Position numbers and translations under genes: made by a program | Shown here: positions 36,241 through 49,900 of the stretch, in pieces | How positions within the stretch are numbered: the stretch's first letter is position 1 | Layout: every line of letters begins with the position of its first letter | Assembly: GCA_000349905.1 (NCBI GenBank) | Contig: KB722744.1 | Coordinates: forward strand, 310,001-374,000 | Source of the DNA: Volvariella volvacea V23 | Taxonomy: Eukaryota > Basidiomycota > Agaricomycetes > Agaricales > Pluteaceae | DNA: 64,000 bases | Direction of reading: 5' to 3' | Notes under the pieces: generated by a model | What the model was told of the DNA's origin: nothing | Seen by the model: the letters and a program-made list of their open reading frames with translations, nothing else | The model's database searches: none

Positions 36241-37395
36241 ATGTCGCAAGCCGATCATCCAGATGTCGCCACGCCCGATCCACCTGCAGAGTAAGTCGAC
36301 ATTTCTTTGCTGTCCTTCCCGGCGCACATTGAGTTCGTACTAGCATCCCTCAGATTGGTGGTGCCGGTGCCAGCGTCGGCGTCTCTCCCGGTCCTCCAGG
36401 ACATTGCCGTCCTAATGGAAGGCTCCTAGACATCCGAGCGCGCGTCCAGCGAGCCAAAATGCGGATCATGCGCGCGCATGGGATACACACCGATGTGATC
36501 GCGCGCCAGTTTGGGTGTAGTGATAAGACCGCGGTGGCGATTTGCAAGTACTACGGCGGGTATAGGAAGGACTTGGACTTCCAGGATGAGGTCTACGTCG
36601 ATCCCCAGTTTTTGCTGACGTATCCTCCAAAGTCGCAGGTGGGTTTGTGAGACCGTCTGGGGATGCGGTGGGGTGACTGATGGACATCCATCGTGTGTGT
36701 AGACGAGTAATACAGCTTCTAATGCTCACGCACCCTCCGTGGATCCAAGCCCTTCAACGCCCGCTCAGCACCGTGCATCCACTTCCCAAGCCGGCCCGTC
36801 AAACGCACCGATAACGCCCATCACCAGTGGCAGACCAGTGAGAACGAGGAGGCAGAATCAGGTCTGTATCACTCATCTAAATCTAGGCCACATCTTAACC
36901 CATCCGAGCAGTTCAGAATGAACCCCTACGACCTCGCTCCACGCCCTAAACGCCGCACGAGCAATCGCAACGGCACACCCACCCGCAACGAGGATCCCGA
37001 TCCCGAGGATAATGCCGAGGCTGAGGCGGATCACAGCGTAAGTCAATCTACACCGCCATGCGCGACCTGCTCATGCCTAACGGCACTCATCCACCATCTG
37101 ACAGAACGACCCAACCCACACGCCCGACGCAAAACCCAACTCCGACTCCGACTCCCACCCGCGCCGCACCAGCCGGAACCAAGACTTCAAAGCGTGGCTG
37201 GCGGACATCACAAGCAAAGACCTCTCCCACCTGCATTCTCACCTGGTCAAGGAGGGCATCACGATGGAGATGCTCCCCGATCTGTCGACGTGGAAGCGGA
37301 AAGAGCTGCATGTGCTCCTCGAGGGCGTGAGGCCGCGGATTCCGTCGTTGGATCGGAGCGTGTTGGTGAGGAGTATCAAGGCGTATAGGCGGTGA
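36241..37395 (+). CDS. Hypothetical protein with HTH-like and SAM-like segments
   Basis: Exons 36241-36290, 36374-36638, 36703-36861, 36912-37037 and 37105-37395 give 296 residues. I do not know the family. Residues 30-75 read RARVQRAKMRIMRAHGIHTD, then VIARQFGCSDKTAVAICKYY, which has the helix-turn-helix look of a DNA-binding domain (positive first helix, GCS turn, T-A-I-K recognition helix). The middle is Ser/Pro/Thr-rich with basic clusters (PKRRTSNRN). The last 70 residues (DFKAWLADITSKDLSHLHSH, then WKRKELHVLLEGVRPRIPSL) look like a small helical, SAM-like fold. Together this suggests a nuclear protein. The exon 2 acceptor was chosen by frame; other joins meet a stop. Confidence 0.6.
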
Positions 37396-37642
37396 GCGGG
37401 TGGTGTAATGTTATGTGTATTCGTAGAGAATATTGTTGTGTTGTTCTTGATGTATTATAGTCTATGTACATTTATTGTAGACACATTGGTATCAGGTCCC
37501 AGCACTGGGCTAGATTTTGACCGAGTAGCAAAGCTAACACGCTTGATACACTATACGTACTCATTCTAAAACAAAAAAAAAAAAAAACAATGGACAAAAC
37601 CTCCAAAGCAATACACACTACCACAAGCCCACGCCAAGCCTC

Positions 37643-40600
37643 CTACGAAGCACTCATAATCCTCTCCTGCAAAAACACCAACAAGATCGGCGTCACATCC
37701 ACCACGCCCTTCCCAATCACATTCTCGCTGCTCCCAAACAGCGCCTTGGCCTTGTTCAGCAGCGACTGCAGGTCAGCTGCCATCTCGCCCGTCATCCCCC
37801 TCCTCAGCCTGTCCGCCAACGTCATGGTCGGCGCTCTGCCGTGTCCATGTCCATGGACGGAGCGGTTGTTTTTGTCTCCCCCGCGGTCTCTGTCCCTCTC
37901 GTTCGTGCTCGAGCCCAGGCCTCCGATTCTGGAGGACGAGACCAAGGCGACGTCCATCGTCCCTGCCGGTTCGTCCGCATCCATATCCGCACCCGAACCG
38001 TCAAACTCGGGTTTCGAAAGCCACATCGCCAGCTGAGTGACCGCATACAACAAAAGCCCTTCCAGGTTCCTTCGAGCCGTCAGGACGCCTTGACGGACGT
38101 CCAGCGTCAGGTCTGAAGAAACGGAGGAAGTCGCGGGCGCCGAGAGGGTGATCATCAAGCTTTGTCCTGCGGGTCGTCCGACGAGTTCACGGAGGACGTC
38201 GAGGGTGGCGTTTCCTAGCTCGAGTAGGGTCCCAATTGAGGCGGGCTCGCTCGGTACGACTTTGGAGTGCTGTAATGCAAAAATGGGTCAATCTCCAGAT
38301 ACGAAAGACGACGGACAGAACTCACGGGTACAACCAACGCCTCATGTACAGGCCAGTCTTCTTGGGCGCCCGTCAACACCGTCTCAGCTCGGCTGATGAC
38401 CACCAGCGCTCCAATGACGTTACTCGACAGCCTGTAGAACCGGTGCACCAGCTGCGCCATAAGCGGTCTCTTCAGCGGATCTCCAATCGCGCTCTCCTTC
38501 TCCAGCTGCACCCTCTCCTCTCCCGTCACAGGCTCCAAAAGACTCGCCAGATGATTCGGGTGGGTCACCGCATAGCTAATCTGCTGCAACAGATGCAGCG
38601 CATGTCCGCTAAACGTCCGCAACACCTTCGCCACGACCGAATCGGGCTGCTTGATCGAAGCCGGCGCACTCTCAGCAAGCGAATAGAACAAATTCACAAC
38701 CTGCTCCATCTCCTCCATCAGCGGGAACGTAATCGGATCTCCGATCGTCCACGAAAGAGCCCGCGAGATCTGATCTCCGTACAGCTGGATGAACGCGCTC
38801 GCGTCTGATTCGAAATAGTAGGTGTTGCGTCCCAACGCGGTGATAACGCTCGCGATGATGGAGATCATCGAGCAGTAGGCCCGGTGGGCGGGGCTGCGTT
38901 CGTTGGGCAGTTCGGGGAGGACGACTTCGATCATGCCGGCACTGATGGCGGCGCTGATGTAGTTGTTGCTGTAGGCGGTGAGGATGCCCTGGCTTGCTAG
39001 TCGTTCGGCTGCTGCTGGATGTCGGACGAGAGCCATGTGGAATAAAAGGAGGTAGGGAGCGTAGAGGGGTTGCTTTCGAGCCAGGAGCAGAGGAAGATCT
39101 GTCAGACCAACTAGATCTGTATGGCCGTATAACTCTAGGCTAGTCTTAATGATATCTGTCTCTTGGCACCGCGCGAGCCATAAACTTGGTGAGGGGTTGA
39201 TATCCTTTCGTGTACATTGCTCGAATGCCGCGACGAGAAGCTCCATATCCCGATCCAGCTCGACATCAACCCGACTGCGTGCTGTAAGAAGGTTGACTCG
39301 AAGTGCTTCAACCACAATGCCAAGGGTGGCTTCAACCATGGACGTAACCGTCAACCTATGATCAGCGTTAAGCGCTTTCGGTTTCCTCAACAAGTTCCTC
39401 GCCTGACGCGCGCAGAAGTAGACGATCTGCAGCAAAGTCCTATGGAACGGTGTCGACAAGGAACCAATGAACGACTTCTCTGGCGGCTGCGACTCATTCT
39501 GCAATATCCCCTGCACATTCTTCACCAGCTCGATGAACGATCGAATTTCCCCCACACTATCCGAGTTTGAGAACCACGCCAGCTCCACAATCGCAAGGAG
39601 CAGCGACAACCGTGTCCCATGAATCGTCGCCATCATATCTCCCTGTCTCCTTTCTCCCGCTATATCATACGAGATCGAAGACGCAATTGAAAGCAGGTTT
39701 GACCGGATATTAGGCTTCCCCTGCAAATAGGGCCTAACCTGCTTCAACAGTGTCTGCCACGACTCCGCCAATGTCATCTGCGCATGCGTCAATGACAGAT
39801 TAAGATTGACCGACATGATCAACTTCTCCACCGCGTCCGTCCTGTCCTCCATTCCATCTCCGCTCTGCTGATATGCCCTCAACCGACTACGAAGCAACGT
39901 CGTCGAGAATGCAAAGTCATCCCCAAACTCCCTTTCCTCAGGCAACACCTGCGACTTCACCTGCTCCAACGACAACCCTTTACAGTTCTCCTTCAACTCC
40001 TCCGTAACTTCATCATACAGCGTAGGATCATACGAGTTTGGCGCAGCCTCCGCGATCAACTCCATCAACTCATCTTCAGACAAGAACCTCCTCTCGAATT
40101 TTCCAAAACTCGTCGGCTTGTTCAACGTATCCTCCCCTTGAGTCTGCAAAAACGCCCCAATATCCAACCCGAGAATATGAATAGCATGAGCCTTGGCCGT
40201 AATCCGATAACAATGCATCGCAATCGCCTCATGCAAGTTCGATCGTCGAATCCCATCCGTGGTCGTATAAGCATCCGTATCATACTCCGGCACAGGCCCA
40301 ATCTCCTCACTCGCAACGCCAACAACCTGATTCCAAAACTCCTCATCCTGCCCAATATTCAACACCACCGCCTTATGCTCCAACGCGTGCTGCCAGACCG
40401 AATCCAAAAACCTGAACACGCAAGCTAGCAATTGCGGATTCGATTCCCAGAGAGACTTCCATTGAGTAAGGATATCCCGCGCTACGTCTGTCGCGCTAAT
40501 GGGTTTAGGCTTTTCGGTGCTCGGGTTTGATGGCTCAATTTCACGGCCTTTTCCTTTCCTGTCCCATGGTTTTGGATTGGTGGGTGTTCGGAATTGGCCG

Positions 40601-43600
40601 GTCACGAACAACGTAGCCAATGCGGGCTCGCGATCCACGGCTAGTGAGATGAAGTTCCACACGGCGATGCGCAGCGCAAGGTCATCGTAAGGGTGTTGAA
40701 CGATCCGCACTAACAAGGACACAGTCTGCTCTGGATTGACAAGATGGCCGATGATAGTTGGCGGCGAGGGTTGGGAAGTCGAGAGTGAGGAACAGAGGGC
40801 GTAGAGGACGTGCATCGCTTCGACGGGGACGATATTGCCTACATCGCGTTCTTTGACGTACGTCGCGAGCACATCTATCGGATCCAGTTTGGCTCTTGAA
40901 GAATCATGGGGGGTCGCTCCACCTGTAACACGTGCACACAGAGCCTGCTCAAGCAACGACGGCTTCGAAGCAGCACTAGACTGCTGCTTGATCGTCAAAA
41001 TCAGCCGCATCAGCCTGAGATGGGACTCCAACAGGAAAATGAGTCTTCGCGCATCGCCGTGTCGTCTTGAAGCATAAAGCGACCTCAAAAGGTAGCTCCC
41101 AGAGTTGACAGACGACACCAGCGGCGTAATCGTCGACGTCGTAGCCTTGAACAGCAAAGCATCCGCCACCGCCTGACTCAAACTCGGGAACGGCCTCTCC
41201 GGCAAAATCGGCGACGCATGTTCCAACACTGCAACGTAAAACGACACCACCCTCCTCCCAATCTCGAATCTATCACCCAGCTGCGCATATCTCCACCCCA
41301 GATGCTCTACCCATATCTCCGTGTGTACGAATCTCGCCGCCCGCATCAAGACCTCTTCTTTGACTTGCAACAGCCTCGGGTTGTCAGGAAGAATCAACGA
41401 CGACGCCTCTTTGAACAGCTGCTGGACTAGATGCAAAAGCGCCAACGTCATTGTATAATGCCCCGTCGCCCTCTCCGCGGCCAACGCCACCGAAGCAAAC
41501 CCAGTCGCTCTCTCCGATCCAAACAACGCCGTCGTCGACCTAACATAAAGCCAGACCCTCGACGAATACTCAGGGAGCACCAACAACGCCGACAAGACGC
41601 TCATCGCCGAGGTAATCAACGCCGTCTGGGGCATAGTTCGGGCACTTGGTCCTGATCGCGTAAGTGCCTCTTCCAAGATCATCGTCGTGACTTGAACCAA
41701 GTCAGGAGCTTGAGTTTCCAGCATGGTGTGAGAGACGACTGGATCGCCCTCTTCTAGCGACTCCATGAGCTGCTGGGCCTGCGAAGGGTTATCCTGGATC
41801 AAGCTCCGCACGAGGTCGAGGATATCCGTGATAACTGCATCCTCCTCATCCGGCCCAATCTCTATCCCAATCTCCTCCAACCGCAGAGTTTTGATTTGCG
41901 ATGCTTCGCGTCTTCCGAATGATACATCTTGATACACGCCCCCAGATCGTTTGCGGTTGACATAGTCCGTTAGAATCTCGAGTAGTAGCTTCCATCCCGA
42001 GTGCTCGTGCTGCCAGCAGACAATAATGTAATCACCACCATCTCCACTCAGCAAACGCCCTTGAGATCTCGCTGGAAGGATTGAACCACCAGGTAACCGG
42101 ATAGGTCGAAGATTGATGTAAATGAGTCCCGATAATTTCCCTGATGTGAACCGTTCTGGTTGTCGTTCGTACAGCGCATGTGCACCCGTGCAAGCAGCAG
42201 CGGGGATGATTTGAGTGTAGCTTGGAAGCTGATGGAGGTAATAATAGACATGTCGAGCACATATATCTCGTTCATCCATCAACGGCTCGCCTTCCTGTCC
42301 ATGATCAGATACCGAGAGCGGATCGGTATCAAGGAAGCCAGAAGCCGACATGGCGCGAAGAAGTCGAATGAGAGGACGGGAGTGGGTAGGGAAACGAGAG
42401 CGGGCGACGTCAAAGATGGCTCTTCGAGAAGCGTTATGCTGCCAATCGAACTGCCAATATTGCGCGCAGATTCCTGCGATGGATTGAGGCTCGCTGCGGC
42501 CAAAGAGGGCTTCCCAGACGTTGATTAGACCGTCGTAGTCGGGCATGAGTTCGATGGCTACCAACTCCACGAGCGCGATGAGGAGACCTGCGATAGTAGA
42601 TGTCAGTCCGAGAGATCGGGAACCAGCAATGTCACATACCCTTGAGAACGGAACGGAAGGCGATCGCGTTGGGATCTGTTACCGCTGATCCAGTCTTCCA
42701 TGCCACAGCCGTAACGAACAACGGTGATCTTGTCAACAAGCTCGATAATAGATTGAAAAACCCAACATCTGGCTCGAGACAGGCCTTGGCCATGAGTCCA
42801 TAGACCGGGTCCTTAGAAAACGCACGGTCGTTTTTGGGCTGTATAGATTCGAAGAAGCCGCGATATGAAGAAGGTATTTCCTTATGGCTGACGGCGCGGG
42901 TGACGCGGGCGAGGACGTAGGTCCAAGCTAGGTAGGTGCAGGCAAATTGACTGCCGGTGTGGGAGGTGACTAGTTCGTGCAGCCGTTTGAGGGCATCGGG
43001 GGACGAGGTATACACATCCTGTTGTGTTGGCGTGTCGGAGATCTCGATGACTTCGTTGCCGAGCGTCTCGAGCTCCAGCACCTCGATGGAGATGAGGATC
43101 CAGAGCGCATTGCAGTCCTGTTGTAGCTGAATGCTCTCCTCGTCGAGGACCAAGGGAGTTGACGCTTGGATGGACCCGAGGTTCGTGTTGTATAGGGCAT
43201 TGAAGATTTGTTCGACCAACAAACTCGAACACGGCGCAAAACCCCACATAACCCAGAACAGCACTTCCAGCAACACCAACTCCTCTCTCAGATTCTGCTT
43301 CACCCATCTCGAAGCTGCTTTGGGATCCCCGCTGATAGCTTGTGGCACGGACGTCTTCGTCTTGTTGAGATACTCCGTCAACAGATCTTCTGCGAATTTT
43401 TCTCCGTCTCGAATAAGTGTTGGAAGGAACTCGGATGCCACTTCGTATATGGGGTCCTCTGCGTTTTCGTTCGCGCGAAAAAGAGGTATGAGCGTGCGGT
43501 GTATTGACAGTATTTCCGAATGGTAAAACGGCGTGATGGCCTCGAGGAGCTCTTCAACCATTGACGACGTCGTGTCCGCTGCACTGGGTAGGCCTTCATT

Positions 43601-43990
43601 GTAAAGGAACGAGCGTAGCAGAATGAGGGCTTGAATTTGATCGATCTCGAACTTCTTGCTAATGGCGAAAATGAACTCCCTTTCCTCCTCTTCAACTCGT
43701 ATCACCACCCCATCGGCCAACTTGACTGAACCGCTTTCAATGAGCTTCTTTGACGCGTCAGATGGCTTCCCAAAGGGATTTTTGATGTTGCCGAGCTGGC
43801 TTTTGCGTGGCTTGAGGTAGTCGGTGAGTTGGTCGAGCGTTACACCTTCCAGGCGGCCACAGAGGATCGAATGGAGTTGGAAAAACGTTCTGGTGAGATC
43901 GAGATCTCGCGTAAGTTACAGTATCAAAACTAAAGCAGAGAGAACCAACACATCAATGAGATTCGAGCGTCTAGACGACTCAGCACTCAT
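37643..43990 (-). CDS. Large scaffold nucleoporin, Nup188-like
   Basis: Four exons (43990-43950, 43889-42640, 42587-38326, 38269-37643) join in frame to 2,059 residues, one of them 4.26 kb long. The protein is almost wholly helical with no membrane span. The N-terminal part has GLLIALVELVAIELMPDYDG, then LINVWEALFGRSEPQS, then RRAIFDVARSRFPTHSRPLI, which I associate with the Nup188 family of inner-ring nucleoporins (which bind Nic96 and Pom34-type partners). The related Nup192/Nup205 family has a similar size and fold and is the main alternative. The C-terminal extension has a short disordered stretch (STNERDRDRGGDKNN) before the last helices. No breaks seen. Confidence 0.77.
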
Positions 43991-44474
43991 GGTAATGGAG
44001 TCTGTGGAGGATGGAGAGGGAGAGCGCGTGTCACAACAGTAACGCCCAAAGTGGTAACTCTCTCCCAGGCGTCGAACTGACCCACCTCGGCAGGATAAAT
44101 GGTAGCTTTATCTTGAGCGCTGAGTAGTGTTGTGTGTCACTTCTACGGTGTTCATGAATTCAATTTAGCAACACCAACCTAATTACTGGATGGACAAAGT
44201 CGCAGCCGTGCACATACGTGCTACCTATCGCGCATTATACATACCCTACCCACATCTTGCACCCCGCCCACACAACACCATAGATGATATTTTTTTCGTT
44301 ATATTAAGCCAGTCATTAAGAACATGTGTGATCATCCAAACGACACAAGAATACATGATGGGGGGTAAACACGAATCAAACGAACATCAGGAGGAGGAGG
44401 GGGGAGTATTACAGCGGATAAATCACGAGACGTAACGAAAAGGGAATCAAAAAAACACGGTATGCAAAAGGCTT
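43991..44474. other. Intergenic, promoter of the nucleoporin gene and 3' flank of PTR2
   Basis: No coding potential seen. Confidence 0.5.
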
Positions 44475-46995
44475 TTATGCCTTGTTGTCGGCTGAAGGGG
44501 TCTCATCTTTGAACCCATCACGCTGGCCCTGGCCGATGGCGTTGAGCTGAGCTTCTCTCTTGTCGAGGCCACGGAACCTGCAAGTCGCGTCAGCAAAGAC
44601 TTTTCAGCAAAGACAACGACCCAGCGATACTCACGTGATGAAGAAGATGGTACCAACGATCCAGGCGGTGACACCAAACGAGCCAAACAGCCAGGTGAAC
44701 CTGGGCTCGACGTTGACGGCGGTCAGAGCAAAGTTCAGAGCCGAGGACAGGGCGGTCTGGAACTGCGAGAAGGCCATGACGACGGATTTCATGCGCTTGG
44801 GTGCCTTTGTGAAGGCGTATTCGAGGGAGGTGATGGAGGCGAAGATTTCAGACATGCCGACGAGGATGTAGGGGCCCGAGATGATCCAGACGTTGAGTGG
44901 TGCAGGGCGGGGGTTGCCGATTTCATCAACGCATTCGGAGGGCTCAAGGTCGTGGCAGGGGGAGAGGTCGAAGAGGTATTTCTGGACGATGGCGGCATAC
45001 AACATCGCTGGAGTTGGGATGGTAAGTCCGTTGCACGTATCTGGTGTAATGGTAGAACTTACCAAGACCCGCGACGAGGAAACCAGCGTAGATACGCTTG
45101 ATGGGGGAGAAGTTGATACCGCGGCGGCGCAAGAAGGGGTAGATAAGGTTATCGAAGATGGGGATCATAACGATGATACTGATAGGATTCAAGTTTCTGT
45201 TAAAAATCAGGTTAGTTCCTCTTGAGCACTGCCAACGGCGGAAAGAACGTACTGAATCAAATCGTTAGGTGTGCCATCCAAAGTCATAGCGGCAGCCATG
45301 GTGCCAAGGTTTCCGTCGATTTGAGAGTAGCCTAATAAGCGACATGGTTAGTTCAGGCGTTGCGGTACGCGAAGAGGTCCACTAACAGAGCCAGAAGAAG
45401 GGCAAGAACATGAAAACGGAGCAAGCGTTGAGGGTACGACCGACTTCGCCGACGAATTCATCGTCCCATGTAATGCGGGTGGGGACTTGACCAGGGGGGT
45501 ATGAGCCTACAAAAATCAGGTCAATCCCGTGATCAGCAAAGACGAAGAGGCAGCGCACTGGGCTTGGCGGGGTCCCAGAAGGCGGGTGAGCGGATGCCCC
45601 GGATGGTTTGGATGGGGTTGATCGACCAGACGGGGCTAAGAGCCATACCGATGACGCGCAATGTCTGAAGGACCGTACGTAATTAAATCAACAGCACGCG
45701 GGTGATAAGAGATGGTGACTGACCTCGAGCAAGATGGAACCACGAGGGGGTGTCACAACATAGTTCCTGCGTCCAAGGAGGAGCACACCAGGAACCAACA
45801 CGAAGATAGCGGTGGGGACGAGGTACGCTTGCCAGTAACCTTGATCACGGGCCAAAAACGAAGCAGAGATAGCACCACATGCTCCCAAGTTGATGGCAGC
45901 GTAGAAATCTGTGCGCAATCAGAGCCCAATAATCCCGCTCGGTTGTAAAGATAACGTACAAAGATAGATGCTCTGGATCGTGATAGCAGGGGACTTGATG
46001 ACAACTTCGCCACTCGGCAAGGTTTCTTAAAATAAAGAGTCAGGGGCGATTGGAAAATCCAGTAGGTAGCTGACGGACCTTTGCGGAGTTTGCCGGTGTA
46101 TTGTTCAGCAATCATGGGAGAAACGTTGGCTTTGATAGCACTGCGAGAAATTGAGGGATAGCTCGTACGCCGTATGGTATGGATCTTACCCTGCACCCAA
46201 ACCCTGTTCGTTGCATTAGAATCGGAAAGAAGCATGTGTAAGTGAATAGAGATACATACCATGACGACAATAGAAAGAATCAAGAGACCCAAAGCTGTGT
46301 TCGAGTTCTCCAAAGAAGCGGGACTGGCAGAAGCGACGAGGATGACGTGACCAATTCTGATAATAACGACTAAGCTTTCAATATCCAGAATACACTCGAT
46401 AAACTTACAAGCAAACGATGGAGAAAACCAGGATGGTCTTGTAACGACCCCACAAGGTGTCAGCGATGATACCGCCGACCCAGGGAGTGATGTAGACCCA
46501 AAAACTGTTGAAAGTACCTGTAGGAAAACCTCGGCACCACTGCATCGTGTCTCAGGAATGCGAAAAACTCACGAATAGCGAAAGAGGTTTGGACACCCTT
46601 TCCGAGAGCACCAGCGACACCAATGCCGCGGAACTCGGGCAAGACCGAACCGTTAGTGGAACCAGGGGGGAGAGGAGCACGAATGTAGTTGTTGAACACA
46701 TTCGTAGTTCCGTAGTAGGTCCATCTGCAACGCCGTGAGATGAGAGCACCACTAGAGGGTAGCGGGCGACCACTTACCGTTCCGCAAACTCGACAATGAC
46801 GACCAACCAAGCCGTGATGGGCAGGCGGTCGGCGACGTGCCTCAAAGTAGCCAAATCATGCTCGGTGACACCCTCAGATCCCTCAATGAAGCTAGAGCCA
46901 TCGGCAGCGAGCTCGGGATGTTTCTCGTCGAGAGAGGGATGAGAAAGCTCAACGCTCTTGGAATCAGCGGCTTTCTCGTTGGGGTAGGAGGCCAT
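44475..46995 (-). CDS. Proton-coupled oligopeptide transporter, PTR2/POT family
   Basis: A multi-exon gene from MASYPNEKAADSKSVELSHP to FKDETPSADNKA. POT hallmarks are intact: ExxER as VEFAERWTYYG in the first membrane helix, ITPWVGGIIADTLWGRYKT, and FYAAINLGACG, the second family signature, then about 12-14 hydrophobic segments with the fungal central loop. A C-terminal SITSLEYAFTKAPKRMKSVV is also typical. Fungal Ptr2 takes up di- and tripeptides at the plasma membrane with protons. The acidic and Ser-rich N terminus may be a ubiquitin/phospho-control site, as in yeast Ptr2 (inference). Confidence 0.92.
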
Positions 46996-49900
46996 GATGA
47001 GGAGGCACTACGACAGTCTCTGAGAGAAGACGTGAAGAAGTCCCCCAAATTGGCTTGCGCATTTTTATAGACTTTGTGGACGAACTGCATGGAGTTCCCT
47101 CTGATAAGGCATCATGCTGCAAGGAGGGACTTGATGGATGGGGGAGCATGTGGAAGTTGAGCTTGGCTGGTGGTTCTTCTTGCCAAGACTGGATCGGGAG
47201 ATTCACTGTTGAGATTTTCCGTATATGGATGGAGCCGCCCAATGGTTTCATCCAAACATCCTGGAAGTCGCGGTGGGGAGGTACGATTGCCCTAGTCCTG
47301 AGATTTACAAAACTAAAAGCCGCTAGGCCCAAACGGCAGACAATGGAGGGTTCCCCATACCAGGTATCCGTCCCACATGGTTGCGCAAAACATCTGTATT
47401 AAAGTGACCCCCCGGATAAGCATCTAGCTCCAGGGCGAGCGTTGATTCCGGAACCTGTTCGAGCCAGTGTCTCCCTTCGAACCATGACGCGTAGCGAACA
47501 CTGGATCAGCCCTACGAAGAGTGGGTGCTGCCTCGACACATCTGCCCAAGGGAGATACCGACACTTGATCAGAACATCAAGGAAGCGACGCGGAATGAGC
47601 CCATTATTGTGCGAGAGAGCGTAGTGGTTGACAGCCCGGGCCCGTTGCCAGTCCACCGACACCGGTAGAAACATTCGGCAGGGGTCCCAATCAACTGTCA
47701 TGGTGCTCGCGATCGACGATTATCCTGCAAGCGTGTTGCATGTGACACGCAAACTTGAGTCGTGTGCACATGCAATCAAGACTCCAAGCTCAATGAAACG
47801 GAAGAAGACTGCTCACCATTACATACTTGCGTCAAATCATTCCAAAAATTTCAGCGAAAATTGAAGGAAGATTTAACACCCCCTCGCAGTTTTTCATCGG
47901 CGCCGGCGTTGCAATTATTAGCATGTCGGAATCTGGTGCGGGTTACCAAACTGGATATGTTTGGCGCGGAGATCGTTGCACAAATATTTGTCAGGCCGCC
48001 CTGCCTCTGGGCAACACCGCAACCGCCTCCTCGCAGCTCTTGCCATCGAGGCCATATGTGCCCCAGCGTTCGCTGCAAAGCGCACGGATGGAACATATCC
48101 TTCTATATGCATTGATTGACCAACCTATCTGCTTGGCCAGCCTAGTGACCCCGGGCAAACCCTTGCTTCTCGGCTTTGGGGTGGGGTTGTGACAGCGTTT
48201 CCAATATGGGCACATGCACGTACACCCATGACACCTCGCTAATATTGTCATCCATCAGCTCTTACTGAAGCAAGTTAGCTTTATGCTTCGCAACCCCCCG
48301 CACCATGGGAGGCCAGTTGGGTTTTTCCGCATGGATCCCGTCAAATCTATCGCGCCAAGAGGGCGCGTATTTGCTTAGGACGCCCTGCGCTCCCGGCGGT
48401 CCGCCAGTTTGATGACGGGGCGCGCTGGTCGGGGGTGGGAGTAGGCATGGGGTAGCTGGAGTATGCGCAGCCGACCGAGTTCGGGGCGCTGCTAGGCCAG
48501 CAAGATATGCACCAAGGCAGGTAAGTAATTCCCCAGCCCTTCACACGCGTATCCATGTGCTAGCGACACTTATCTCTGTCTCTGTATGACTGATGTTCTT
48601 CGCTCAGATAACAAAAATCTTCATTCCGCGCCTCGCTGCCTTATCTCTTCCCCGAGGCCATAGTGGTTTTCTTGGTTTTCCGGGTGGGTGCCGTGGCAGA
48701 CATCGACCGCTCGGGATGACACCGCAACACCGAAAACGGGGATTCTATTCCCTACATCGCTGTTGCACTCCATTGTCGGCGTAATATCCTCATATGCCCT
48801 AGTGCTGGCTCTCGTGATAGATGATCAACATTCAGGGGAGAGAACCCAACGGAAGCCACCACAGTTCAAGGGGGGAGCAATTGATGTACGGCCAATGAGT
48901 GTTTCGCTTCTTGCAGGGAGGAACCATCACGCCCTGCTTGACGGAAGCATAAAGGTAAGTCGGGGGCCAGCACGAAGGGCTCCCCATTGTCCGAGTGGTG
49001 AAAGAAGTCGACCTGATCCCCACATAGCTAGATGAGAGGAGCGAAGTGGGTGCAGTTGGGCCCAAATTATCGAGCAGGGAGCAAGGAGCGTCACTAGACC
49101 TCATTGCGTAATTTAAGGACCAATCATGGAGGCCAGAATCGCTTGACACGGGGGACCATGTGGACGCGTAGAGGTCAAACTTCTTTCGCCCCGAATGGTA
49201 TGTTTATAGAATGGAAGGGGCAAGATAAGTGTATTCCTGCTTCAATGAGCTATAGTGATGGTGAATGACCCGGTGTTGGCAGGTAGCGTGTAGATATGCC
49301 AGAACGAACGGGCTTTCGTGTCTGGATGGGCTCCTGTCTTGTTGCTGACTCTGGCGAGGTCTTTACTGTCGGATGCCCATCATGTATCGGAATAACTGAA
49401 ACTCCATCACAATGATCCAGACTGCCACTTCTATCATGAGAGACTTCGCACTAACTTAGCGTGCACGTCCAGAGTGCCACTGTACTTCTTGAACTCGTGA
49501 AATAAATAAGCCATTGAGAAGACGCCAAATCTGTCCGTTTCAAGGTACGCACGGCTCCTACCCGCTTCAGCTCGAGAAGTCTCCGTGCCATGAAGCGCCT
49601 ATTCGAAGATGTCGAGGTCCCTAAAGGTGAAGCTTCGGAACGCTGCAGATCTTGCGCTCCTGAGATGCTTGAGATTCTCGCACCCGGCACACCAAACGGA
49701 GGCGGAGAAGACCTTTAATTCGGCGCGGTAGTTGACATTTAACAGATCCCGGAAGAACCTACGTTCGCACCATGTGTAGCTCGAGCCAATGCCAAAGCTT
49801 GGGTTTGTCAATTACGGGTGCCTTTAATGCTCTCTAACGGCTCTCTCTTTCGGGGAGCAGGACGCGTTGTCCGTATGCTAACACGTATATTGTTTGGCTT

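Noticed and set aside
38236..41655. Plus-strand open frames across the nucleoporin gene
   Set aside because: Arg/His-rich mirror frames of a long GC-rich coding exon on the minus strand.
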